From Kibdelosporangium aridum (GTDB lineage: Bacteria; Actinomycetota; Actinomycetes; Mycobacteriales; Pseudonocardiaceae): DNA of 64,000 bases. A program made the translations under genes and the position numbers. The stretch spans positions 1-64,000 of the forward strand of contig NZ_FWXV01000016.1 in the NCBI RefSeq assembly GCF_900176515.1, read 5' to 3'. Below are positions 17,011 through 25,162 of this stretch, piece by piece. The notes beneath the pieces were generated by a model. It saw nothing but the letters and a program-made list of their open reading frames with translations, was not told the DNA's origin and made no database searches. How positions within the stretch are numbered: position 1 is the first letter of the stretch; every line of letters begins with the position of its first letter.

Positions 17011-18858
17011 GTGGCCACGTTCGCCGATACGACGTTCACGCCGCCGGAGCGCATCCGGAACTTCTGCATCATCGCACACATCGACCACGGCAAGTCCACC
17101 CTGGCCGACCGGATGCTGCAGCTCACCGGCGTGGTCGAGGAACGCGCCATGCGGGCTCAGTATCTCGACCGGATGGACATCGAGCGCGAGCGCGGCATCA
17201 CGATCAAGGCGCAGAACGTGCGGCTGCCCTGGGTGGTGGACGACGAGGAAATCGTCCTGCACATGATCGACACCCCCGGGCACGTCGACTTCACCTACGA
17301 GGTCTCCCGCGCGCTCGAGGCGTGTGAAGGTGCGATTCTGCTGGTCGACGCCGCGCAGGGGATCGAGGCGCAGACGCTGGCGAACCTGTACCTGGCGCTG
17401 GAGAACAACCTGGCGATCATCCCGGTGCTGAACAAGATCGACCTGCCCGCGGCCGACCCGGAGAAGTACTCGCGTGAGCTGGCGCACATCATCGGCTGCG
17501 AGCCGGAGGACGTGCTACGGGTGTCGGCGAAGACCGGTGAGGGTGTGCGTGAGCTGCTCGACGCGGTCGTACGCCAGGTCCCGCCGCCGGTCGGCCAGGA
17601 CAACGCCCCGGCCAGGGCGATGATCTTCGACTCGGTCTACGACACCTACCGCGGTGTCGTGACCTACATCCGTGTCGTGGACGGCCGGATCACCCCGCGC
17701 GAGCGGATCCGGATGATGTCCACCGGTGCCGTGCACGAGCTGCTCGAGGTCGGCATCATCTCGCCCGAGCCCAAGCCCAGCGTGGGCCTCGGTGTCGGCG
17801 AGGTCGGCTACCTGATCACCGGCGTGAAGGACGTCCGCCAGTCCAAGGTCGGTGACACGGTCACCTCCGAGCGCAAGGGCGCGACCGAACCGCTGGCCGG
17901 GTACCGCGAGCCGCGGCCGATGGTCTACTCGGGCCTCTACCCGCTGGACGGCTCGGACTACCCGGACCTGCGTGAGGCACTGGACAAGCTGCGGCTCAAC
18001 GACGCGGCGCTGACCTACGAGCCGGAAACCTCCGCGGCGCTGGGCTTCGGCTTCCGCTGCGGCTTCCTTGGCCTGCTGCACCTGGAGATCACCCGCGACC
18101 GGCTGGAGCGCGAGTTCGGCCTCGAGCTGATCTCCACCGCGCCGAACGTGGTCTACCGGGTCGTGACCGACGACGGCACCGAGACCACCGTGACCAACCC
18201 GTCCGACTGGGTCGACGGCAAGATCATGGAGGTCTACGAGCCGATCGTGAAGACGACCGTGATCTGCCCGAGCGAGTTCATCGGCACGGTGATGGAGCTC
18301 TGCCAGGCACGGCGCGGACAGCTCGGCGGCATGGACTACCTGTCGGAAGACCGCGTCGAGTTGCGCTACACGATGCCGCTCGCGGAGATCATCTTCGACT
18401 TCTTCGACTCGCTGAAGTCCCGCACGCGCGGCTACGCGTCGCTGGACTACGAGGAGGCAGGCGAGCAGACTGCGAACCTGGTCAAGGTCGACATCCTGCT
18501 GCAGGGCGAACCGGTCGACGCGTTCAGCGCGATCGTGCACCGGGACGCCGCCTACGCCTACGGCACCCGGATGGCCACGAAACTGCGCGAGCTCATTCCG
18601 CGGCAGCAGTTCGAGGTGCCGATCCAGGCCGCCATCGGTTCACGTGTCATCGCGCGGGAAACGATCCGGGCGATGCGCAAGGACGTTCTTGCCAAGTGCT
18701 ACGGCGGTGACATCACCCGTAAGCGCAAACTGCTGGAAAAGCAGAAGGAAGGCAAGAAGCGGATGAAGATGGTCGGCCGGGTCGAGGTGCCCCAGGAGGC
18801 ATTCGTGGCCGCGTTGTCGACCGACGAGGCAGGCGACAAGCCCAAGGGCAAGAAGTAA
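17011..18858 (+). CDS. lepA: Translation elongation factor 4 (back-translocating GTPase)
   Basis: A 615-residue GTPase. The G domain shows AHIDHGKSTLADRM, DTPGHVDFTYEV and the NKID motif. Later regions include ETSAALGFGFRCGFLGLLH and the LepA-specific C-terminus ending with KKRMKMVGRVEVPQEAFVA. It binds stalled ribosomes at the membrane and promotes back-translocation. GTG 17011 is preferred because GAGGGA lies just upstream; ATG 16990 would add seven residues. Its stop directly abuts the stop of the convergent HD gene, with no spacer. Confidence 0.97.
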   Translation: MATFADTTFTPPERIRNFCIIAHIDHGKSTLADRMLQLTGVVEERAMRAQYLDRMDIERERGITIKAQNVRLPWVVDDEEIVLHMIDTPGHVDFTYEVSRALEACEGAILLVDAAQGIEAQTLANLYLALENNLAIIPVLNKIDLPAADPEKYSRELAHIIGCEPEDVLRVSAKTGEGVRELLDAVVRQVPPPVGQDNAPARAMIFDSVYDTYRGVVTYIRVVDGRITPRERIRMMSTGAVHELLEVGIISPEPKPSVGLGVGEVGYLITGVKDVRQSKVGDTVTSERKGATEPLAGYREPRPMVYSGLYPLDGSDYPDLREALDKLRLNDAALTYEPETSAALGFGFRCGFLGLLHLEITRDRLEREFGLELISTAPNVVYRVVTDDGTETTVTNPSDWVDGKIMEVYEPIVKTTVICPSEFIGTVMELCQARRGQLGGMDYLSEDRVELRYTMPLAEIIFDFFDSLKSRTRGYASLDYEEAGEQTANLVKVDILLQGEPVDAFSAIVHRDAAYAYGTRMATKLRELIPRQQFEVPIQAAIGSRVIARETIRAMRKDVLAKCYGGDITRKRKLLEKQKEGKKRMKMVGRVEVPQEAFVAALSTDEAGDKPKGKK

Positions 18859-19311
18859 CTAGGCAGTCAGCTCGTCGAGCAGCCGGATCGCCTCCGCGTA
18901 CTTCGCGCGGAGGCGATTCTGCGTTTCCTCCTCCAGCGCGGCCAGCCGCACGGGATCGGTGTTGTCGCCGATATCCGCGCGTTTCACTTGCACGGCAATG
19001 GGATCCGCGGCCACGCGCCGCAAGTAGTCCGGCATCGGCTCGCCGGGGATCTTGCTCAACGCGATCACGGCCGTGACCACATTTTCAGGGCAGCCTTGGG
19101 AACGAAGGTCCGCGGCCGTCACCGAGGTGTCCTCGATGACGTCGTGCAGCACGGCGGCCATCTGTGCGTGCGCGCCCTTCACTCGCGCCATCACGCGCAG
19201 CGGGTGGTCGATGTACGGCTTGCCGCTCTTGTCGACCTGACCGGCGTGTGCCTCACGGGCGATCCGGATCGCGTCATCGAGTACGAAGCCCATGCGGCGA
19301 TTGTCGCCCAT
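18859..19311 (-). CDS. HD-domain phosphohydrolase (RelA/SpoT-type HD)
   Basis: 150 residues. Metal-binding motifs are KSGKPYIDHPLRVM, AAVLHDVIEDT (HD) and KRADIGDN, matching the ppGpp-hydrolase-like HD family at its usual stand-alone size. It may hydrolyse a (p)ppGpp-like or other nucleotide; the substrate is not determinable. Its start overlaps the end of the upstream APH-like gene, so the two are probably translated together. The start could be 18 bases further in (MGFVLDD). Confidence 0.82.
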   Translation of the reverse strand: MGDNRRMGFVLDDAIRIAREAHAGQVDKSGKPYIDHPLRVMARVKGAHAQMAAVLHDVIEDTSVTAADLRSQGCPENVVTAVIALSKIPGEPMPDYLRRVAADPIAVQVKRADIGDNTDPVRLAALEEETQNRLRAKYAEAIRLLDELTA

Positions 19312-20080
19312 GATCCCCGGCCGCTCTCATCAGCACGTCGACCTCGCAGCCTGGCGCGGACGGGTCGAAGCCGTGCTCGGCCAGCCAGCGGACTCCCAGC
19401 AGGCTTCGCAAGGACCACCACGCGCGGATCACGTCGAGGTCGACGTCGGTGCCGTAGCCGTCGATGACGTCGTCGAGGTGCTCCTCGTGCCCGAGCGTCA
19501 AGATGGCGAGGTCGAACAGGGCATCGCCCTGGGCCGCCTCGGTCCAGTCGATCACGCCGGTGATCTCGTCACCGTCGACGAACACGTGGCTGACCTGAAG
19601 GTCGCCGTGCGTGAAAACCGGTGTCCACGACCGGAGCGCAGCTTCGGCGATCTGGCGGTTGCGCGTGACAACGTCGATGGGAAGGACGTCGTTGGCGACA
19701 AGCCACTCGCATTCGCTGTCGAGCTCCGACGCGAGCCTGTCGAGACTCCGACCGGGCCATGGCGGCAACGGCGCGTCGTGCAGCATCCGTACGGCGGCAC
19801 CCGCCGCGACCCACGCCGCCGACGACGCGCTCGACGGCTCACCGAGTTGGCCGAGCGCCTTGCCCGGGACGGCAGCGAGCGCGAGCACGGGCGGCTTACG
19901 CCACAGGATCTCCGGCGTCGGGACCGGCACCATAGCCATCGCCTCGACCTCGACATCGGTGCGCGTCTGATCAGAGTCGATCTTGAGGAACACGTCGCCG
20001 ACACGCAGGGTCGCGCACTCTTGATGGGCGACGACGACCTGGACCTCCTGCATGTCGGCCATTATCGCGGGGGTGATCAC
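19274..20080 (-). CDS. APH-family phosphotransferase
   Basis: 268 residues of the aminoglycoside phosphotransferase/choline kinase-like fold. The catalytic loop is FTHGDLQVSHVFV and the metal-binding motif is GVIDWTEAAQGD; an N-terminal lobe lysine is seen in GDVFLKIDSD. Such proteins phosphorylate small hydroxylated molecules, and antibiotic resistance is only one possibility. First gene of a two-gene unit with the HD protein. ATG 20062 is an alternative start. No clear ribosome site was found for either. Confidence 0.8.
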   Translation of the reverse strand: MITPAIMADMQEVQVVVAHQECATLRVGDVFLKIDSDQTRTDVEVEAMAMVPVPTPEILWRKPPVLALAAVPGKALGQLGEPSSASSAAWVAAGAAVRMLHDAPLPPWPGRSLDRLASELDSECEWLVANDVLPIDVVTRNRQIAEAALRSWTPVFTHGDLQVSHVFVDGDEITGVIDWTEAAQGDALFDLAILTLGHEEHLDDVIDGYGTDVDLDVIRAWWSLRSLLGVRWLAEHGFDPSAPGCEVDVLMRAAGDHGRQSPHGLRTR

Positions 20081-20332
20081 CGATGTCGCCGGATTTATCG
20101 CGTGCGACGGGCGCAGCGCGGCACCAAGGCCCGGACGACCGCACCGCGCCTCCTCGGGCCGATGCCAGGCGGCCTCGCCCGCAGCGACCTGTCATTTCAA
20201 CAAAATCCGGAGGCCCGGCCAAGTACATTCGCAAATCGCCACCTTCGCGCGGAGAAGGACACCCGCGACGTAGGGCCGGCCTCCGCAAGGTTCTGGCGGG
20301 CAGATCAGGTGACGTCTTGCCCAACTAGGGGT

Positions 20333-20375
20333 TGACAGCACCCATTGGTCTAGTCCATTTTAGTGGTGTAGACCA
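20333..20375 (+). promoter_or_regulatory. Promoter with two DasR-type (dre) operator repeats
   Basis: TTGACA at 20333-20338 is a candidate -35 box. TGGTCTAGTCCA (20346-20357) and TGGTGTAGACCA (20364-20375) are each one or two changes from TGGTCTAGACCA, the 12-bp repeat known from Streptomyces chitinase promoters and bound by the GntR-family regulator DasR. Their centres are 18 bp apart. This predicts repression relieved by amino-sugar phosphates. The rest of 20081-20332 shows nothing recognisable. Confidence 0.8.
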
Positions 20376-20405
20376 CAAACCGGGCGCGGGTGTGGAGAAA
20401 AGAAC

Positions 20406-22070
20406 ATGGTCAGCAGGGCCAGGCGGCTGTTCGCAGCCGTCTCCACCGCTATTGCCGCGCTCGCTTTGGTTCCGGCCGGACAGGCCGTCGCCGCGAACAT
20501 AGTGAACAACCCGGGCTTCGAGACGGGCACGTTATCCGGCTGGTCGTGCACGAACGCGACCGTCACCAGCAGTCAGGTGCGGTCCGGCACGAACGCCTTG
20601 GCCGCGACGCCGAGCGGGCAGGACTACGCGAAGTGCTCCCAGCAGATCGCTGTCCAGCCCAACACCGCGTACAAGCTCTCCGCGTGGGTCAACGGCAGCT
20701 ACACATACCTCGGTGTCGGCGGAAACGGCCTCGCCGACCGCAACACCTGGTCGCCGTCCACCGGTTGGGCCCAGCTGAGCCTCGACTTCACGACTCCGGC
20801 TTCCACGACGAGCGTCACGATCTACCTGCACGGCTGGTACGGCCAACCGACCTACTACGCCGACGACGTCTCTCTCGACGGCCCCGGTGGCACGCCCACA
20901 ATCCCCGTTGCCCCAACGGGTTTGAACGCGAGCGCGGCCAACTCGACAAGTGTGAACCTGACCTGGAGCGGGCCGTCCAACGCGACGAGCTACCGCGTGT
21001 ACCGCAACAACCAGCTTGTCGCGTCGCCGACCGGCACCTCGCACACCGACACCGGCCTGACCGCGAACACGACCTACAGCTACCAGGTCAGTGCCGTGAA
21101 CTCGGTGGGCGAATCGCCAAGGACCACAGCGGTTTCCGTCACCACTCCGCCCACCGGCGGCGGCCCTGACCCGGGTCCGCTGCCCAAGCACGTGCTGACC
21201 GGTTACTGGCAGAACTTCTACAACGGCGCTCGCGCGCTGCGGCTCGCCGATGTGCCGACGACGTACGACATCATCGCGGTTTCCTTTGCCGACGCGGTTC
21301 CTGGCCGTGCGGGCGGTGTCACGTTCACGCTCGACTCCGGACTTTCCTCGCAGCTCGGTGGTTACACCGACGCGCAGTTCCGGCAGGACATCAAGACTGT
21401 CCAGGCACGCGGCCAGAAGGTGATCATCTCCGTCGGCGGGGAGAAGGGCACGGTCGTGGTCGGCGACGGCACCGCCGCGAACAACTTCGCCAACGACATC
21501 AAGAGCCTCATCTCGTCCTACGGCTTCAACGGCGTGGACATCGACCTGGAGAACGGCATCCACCCCGGACCGATGGCGACGGCGTTGCGCAGCATCCACG
21601 CGGGCGGCGGCACGATCATCACGATGGCCCCGCAGACCATCGACATGCAGTCCACCCAGGGCGGGTACTTCCAGTTGGCCCTGAACATCAAGGACATCCT
21701 GACCATCGTCAACATGCAGTACTACAACTCCGGCACGATGCTGGGCTGCGACCAGCAGGTCCACGGGCAGGGCACGGTCAACTTCCTCACCGCGCTCGCC
21801 TGCATCCAGCTGCAGGGCGGCCTGCGGCCCGACCAGGTCGGGCTCGGCCTGCCCGCGTCACCCAGCGGCGCCGGTGGCGGCTACCAGTCGCCGTCGAACG
21901 TCAACAACGCTCTGAACTGCTTGGCTCGCGGCACCAACTGCGGCACCTTCAAGCCGAGCACCACATGGCCGGGCATCCGTGGCGCGATGACCTGGTCGAT
22001 CAACTGGGACGCCGCCAACGGCTACCAGTTCGCGAACACTGTCGCACCGCACCTCGACACCCTGCCTTGA
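20406..22070 (+). CDS. Secreted GH18 chitinase with CBM-like and fibronectin III domains
   Basis: 554 residues. A signal peptide covers about 1-29 (basic start, hydrophobic core, AVA|A). Residues 30-160 form a beta-sandwich carbohydrate-binding-like module (NPGFETGTLSGWSC). A fibronectin III domain spans about 168-248 (APTGLNASAANSTSVNLTW). The GH18 barrel follows from about 258, with SVGG and the catalytic GVDIDLE, whose E382 is the expected acid. The usual leading Asp of DxxDxDxE is Asn here (FNGVDIDLE), which occurs in some active members. It would hydrolyse chitin outside the cell, and the dre repeats upstream fit that role. ATG 20406 follows GAGAAAAGAA. Confidence 0.93.
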   Translation: MVSRARRLFAAVSTAIAALALVPAGQAVAANIVNNPGFETGTLSGWSCTNATVTSSQVRSGTNALAATPSGQDYAKCSQQIAVQPNTAYKLSAWVNGSYTYLGVGGNGLADRNTWSPSTGWAQLSLDFTTPASTTSVTIYLHGWYGQPTYYADDVSLDGPGGTPTIPVAPTGLNASAANSTSVNLTWSGPSNATSYRVYRNNQLVASPTGTSHTDTGLTANTTYSYQVSAVNSVGESPRTTAVSVTTPPTGGGPDPGPLPKHVLTGYWQNFYNGARALRLADVPTTYDIIAVSFADAVPGRAGGVTFTLDSGLSSQLGGYTDAQFRQDIKTVQARGQKVIISVGGEKGTVVVGDGTAANNFANDIKSLISSYGFNGVDIDLENGIHPGPMATALRSIHAGGGTIITMAPQTIDMQSTQGGYFQLALNIKDILTIVNMQYYNSGTMLGCDQQVHGQGTVNFLTALACIQLQGGLRPDQVGLGLPASPSGAGGGYQSPSNVNNALNCLARGTNCGTFKPSTTWPGIRGAMTWSINWDAANGYQFANTVAPHLDTLP

Positions 22071-22081
22071 GGTGCACCGGG

Positions 22082-22117
22082 AGTGGCTCTCGCCTCAGCC
22101 CACGGGCGAGAGCCACT
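22082..22117 (+). terminator. Terminator hairpin after the chitinase gene
   Basis: AGTGGCTCTCGCC (22082-22094) pairs perfectly with GGCGAGAGCCACT (22105-22117), 13 bp with a 10-nt loop, starting 12 nt after the chitinase stop. There is only a short T run after it. The next gene begins 22 bp further. Confidence 0.8.
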
Positions 22118-22138
22118 TCCGAGTTCTAAGCTCTCTCC

Positions 22139-23179
22139 ATGTTCCCGAAGCTGATCGTCGCGCCGATGGCAGGTGGCCCGTCAACACCGGAACTCGTCGC
22201 CGGAGCGGCGAACGCGGGAGCGTACGGCTTCCTCGCGGCCGGTTACCTCACCCCGGAAGCCGTGGCCGGGCAGATCGCCCTGACCAAAGAGCTCACGGTA
22301 GAACCCTTTGGTGTCAACGTCTTCGTCCCCGGCGAGGAGTCCACAGCGGACCTGTCGGAGTACCAGCAGATCCTCGAACTGGTCTACGGCACCGAGCCGG
22401 GTGATCCGGCGTGGACCGACGACCACTACCCGGCGAAGATCGATGTGCTGGTGGACAACCCCGTCGACACCGTCTCGTTCACATTCGGCGTTCCTTCCGC
22501 GGACGATGTGGCCGAGTTGCGCGGCGTCGGCAGCAAGATCGTGATCACCGTGACCAGTCCCGACGAGGCCCGCCGGGCGGCCGAAATCGGGCCGGATGCG
22601 TTGTGCGTCCAGGGTTTCGAGGCGGGCGCGCACCGAGGGATCTTCGTCGACGACGGCTCGCCGAGCGGAGCGCCGGCCTACGGTTTGCTCGCCGCGTTGC
22701 GGATGGTCAGTGCGACCGTGGATCTGCCTTTGATCGCAGCGGGCGGTCTGGTGCATGGTGCCGACGTCGCCGCTGTCCTGACAGCCGGAGCCGTTGCCGC
22801 GCAGCTCGGGACGGCGTTCCTGCAGTGCCCTGAGGCCGGAACCCAGCCACTGCACCGCGAAGCTCTGCACGGCACCAGGGAAACCGCGTTCACCAGGGCT
22901 TTCAGTGGTCGTCCCGCCCGCGCGCTGGTCAATCGGTTCGTGGAAGCCAACAGCGCCTTGGCGCCTGCGGCGTATCCACAGGTCAACAGCATGACCAAGC
23001 CGATCCGGGCGGCCGCGGCCAAAGAAGGCGATCCCGAGGCGATGTCGTTGTACGCGGGCCAGACCTATGCCTACGCACCACAAGGCACCGTGGCCGAAGT
23101 GGTGGCTTTGCTGGACACGCAGATGCGGGCCGCGATCAGATCCGTCGCGACAGCACTTGACCCGGCCAGTCAAAAATAG
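22139..23179 (+). CDS. Nitronate monooxygenase (2-nitropropane dioxygenase-like)
   Basis: A 346-residue FMN-binding TIM barrel. N-terminal FPKLIVAPMAGGPSTPELVA, FGVNVFVPG, CVQGFEAGAHRG near residue 160 and LIAAGGLVHGADVAAVL with GTAFLQCPEA fit the family; the His in EAGAHRG is the usual catalytic base. It oxidises alkyl nitronates and may protect against nitro-toxins such as propionate-3-nitronate. Its 3' end overlaps the convergent GNAT gene by 44 bp. Confidence 0.88.
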   Translation: MFPKLIVAPMAGGPSTPELVAGAANAGAYGFLAAGYLTPEAVAGQIALTKELTVEPFGVNVFVPGEESTADLSEYQQILELVYGTEPGDPAWTDDHYPAKIDVLVDNPVDTVSFTFGVPSADDVAELRGVGSKIVITVTSPDEARRAAEIGPDALCVQGFEAGAHRGIFVDDGSPSGAPAYGLLAALRMVSATVDLPLIAAGGLVHGADVAAVLTAGAVAAQLGTAFLQCPEAGTQPLHREALHGTRETAFTRAFSGRPARALVNRFVEANSALAPAAYPQVNSMTKPIRAAAAKEGDPEAMSLYAGQTYAYAPQGTVAEVVALLDTQMRAAIRSVATALDPASQK

Positions 23180-23639
23180 ACTTGTACGTGTGCGACTTCA
23201 CGAAGCCGTGGCGCTCGTAGTACCGGATGAGGTCGCCCTCGCCGCCAGCGAAGCAGTCGACGCGCAGCAGTGACACGCCTTTCGCACGCGCGATCGACAC
23301 CGCCTTGTCCAGCAACTGAGTGCCGATCTTCTTGCCCGCGTGCCGTCGTGAGGTCAGCAGCAGCCACACGTAGACCTCGGGCTCGTCGATCGGGTTGACC
23401 TGTGGCACCGGCTTGTCGGCGGTGACCATCACGCCGACCGGTTCGCCGTCCAGCTCGGCGATCCACGTGTCGGCTTCCTTCACCATGTTCGTGACGCTCG
23501 CGAGCCTCGTCGGCATCCGCGACCAGAGCTGGGTACCCCACTGCTCGGTGTTGCCCCGCGACACCATCCACTCGACGGCCTCGTCGGCCATGGCCATGAT
23601 CGCGTCGATGTCGGCTTCACCACCAGCTCGAATCCGCAT
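23136..23639 (-). CDS. GNAT-family N-acetyltransferase
   Basis: 167 residues with a GNAT layout: N-terminal MRIRAGGEADIDAIMAMA, VYVWLLLTSRRHAGKKIGTQ covering strand 4 and the acetyl-CoA pyrophosphate loop, and YYERHGFVKSHTY at the C-terminus. The substrate is unknown. Convergent with and overlapping the nitronate monooxygenase gene, and divergent from the first DUF885 gene. Confidence 0.85.
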   Translation of the reverse strand: MRIRAGGEADIDAIMAMADEAVEWMVSRGNTEQWGTQLWSRMPTRLASVTNMVKEADTWIAELDGEPVGVMVTADKPVPQVNPIDEPEVYVWLLLTSRRHAGKKIGTQLLDKAVSIARAKGVSLLRVDCFAGGEGDLIRYYERHGFVKSHTYKSIFDWPGQVLSRRI

Positions 23640-23674
23640 GCGTTCTGTCTACCCCATTGACCAGAATGGGTCTC

Positions 23675-25162
23675 ATGATCGACCGACTCGCCGACGAGCT
23701 GCTGGCCGTCATCGCCGAAGAAGACCCGGTCAACGACTTCCTCGACGACGACGACACCGAAGTCCCGCTGCCCGACCCGGCCGAGGACGCACAGTTCCGG
23801 CTGGCCGGCCGGGCACGCGACATCGCCGGCCGGGCAGGCGCGCTCGAACCCAGCGTCACCAGGGGAGTGCTGCTGCAACAGGCCGAAGCCTTGATCACCC
23901 GGGTCGAGTCGAGGCTGGTCGAGCACACCATGTGGGACTTCCTGGTCTCACCGATCGCCAAGATCTTCTCCGGCCGGGTCGCCGGTCATCCCGCCCGGCT
24001 CGCCGCGTTGCCCGAATACCTGGCCAAATCGGCGAAACGGCACCAGTCGGGTGTCGCCGCGGGCCGGCTTCCCGTTGCGTACCGGGCAAAAGCGGCGGTC
24101 GCGCGGATCGACGCCTTCCTGGCCAACACGGCCGAACTGGGCACGGACGACCCGGAAATCCGGCGTGCTTTCGCGGCATACCGGGATGTTCTGGACAGCC
24201 TGCCCGGCAGGCCCGAAGAACAACCTGGTCTGTGCTGGCTGCCCGACGGCGAAGCCACATACACGCGGTTGGCCAAGATGCACACGACCACCACGTACAC
24301 GCCTGAGCAGTTGCACCAGGCAGGTCTGGATGCGATGGCACGGCTCGACGAGGAGTTCGCGCAGATCGGCAAAGCACCGGCGGCACATATCCGTGACCAG
24401 ATTCGCAACGACCCGTCGATGCGATACCGCACTGAGGACGAGGTTCTGGCGATACCGCGCGCAGCCATAGCCCGTGCATGGGAGGTCGCGCCGCAGTACT
24501 TCGGGCGTCTGCCCGCTACACCGTGCGCTGTCGAACCCACACCGGCCGAACGGGCTCCTGGCCAGTCCGTCGCGTCGTACTCACCCGCCGAGTCCGTGTA
24601 CTACGCCAACACGTATCGCTGGCAGGAACGAGACAGGTGCATCGCTGAGGCAAACGCTTTCCACGAGGGCGTTCCCGGCCACCACTTCCAGATCACCCTG
24701 GCCAAAGAGATGACCGGCGTGCCGCGGCTGCGCAAGGTCGCGTGGATCAACGCCTACCTCGAAGGCTGGAGCCTGTACTGCGAACGGCTGGCCGACGAAC
24801 TCGGCCTCTACTCGAACGACGAGGCCAGGATCGGGATGCTCGTGCTGGAGTCGGTCCGGGCCGCCCGCCTGGTCGTCGACACCGGCCTGCACGCGTTCGG
24901 CTGGACCCGTGCCCAGGTCGTGGCCTACTTGCGCGAGCACACGGCGATGAACGAGGTCGAGATCCAGCAGGAGACCGACCGCTACATCGAGCTGCCGGGG
25001 CAAGGATTGTCGTACCTGTGTGGCAGGTTGGAGCTGGACCGGATCCGGGCCTCGGCGCAACGCCGGGGGGATTTCACCCTGCGCGGGTTCCATGATCTGG
25101 TGTTGAGTACAGGTCCAGTACCGATGGACGTGTTGACAGAAGTGGTGATGGGGGAGCTGTGA
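23675..25162 (+). CDS. DUF885 family protein (putative zinc peptidase), copy 1 of 3
   Basis: About 495 residues. DUF885 proteins resemble zinc-dependent peptidases. The likely metal motif is FHEGVPGHHFQ (HExxPGHH), followed by INAYLEGWSLYCERLADELG with a further candidate ligand Glu, and a C-terminal block DRYIELPGQGLSYLCGRLEL. No signal peptide, so it is cytoplasmic. ATG 23675 (MIDRLADELL) is chosen because its two paralogues start at the equivalent point; ATG 23657 and 23666 are also in frame. The stop overlaps the start of copy 2 by GTGA. Confidence 0.85.
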   Translation: MIDRLADELLAVIAEEDPVNDFLDDDDTEVPLPDPAEDAQFRLAGRARDIAGRAGALEPSVTRGVLLQQAEALITRVESRLVEHTMWDFLVSPIAKIFSGRVAGHPARLAALPEYLAKSAKRHQSGVAAGRLPVAYRAKAAVARIDAFLANTAELGTDDPEIRRAFAAYRDVLDSLPGRPEEQPGLCWLPDGEATYTRLAKMHTTTTYTPEQLHQAGLDAMARLDEEFAQIGKAPAAHIRDQIRNDPSMRYRTEDEVLAIPRAAIARAWEVAPQYFGRLPATPCAVEPTPAERAPGQSVASYSPAESVYYANTYRWQERDRCIAEANAFHEGVPGHHFQITLAKEMTGVPRLRKVAWINAYLEGWSLYCERLADELGLYSNDEARIGMLVLESVRAARLVVDTGLHAFGWTRAQVVAYLREHTAMNEVEIQQETDRYIELPGQGLSYLCGRLELDRIRASAQRRGDFTLRGFHDLVLSTGPVPMDVLTEVVMGEL

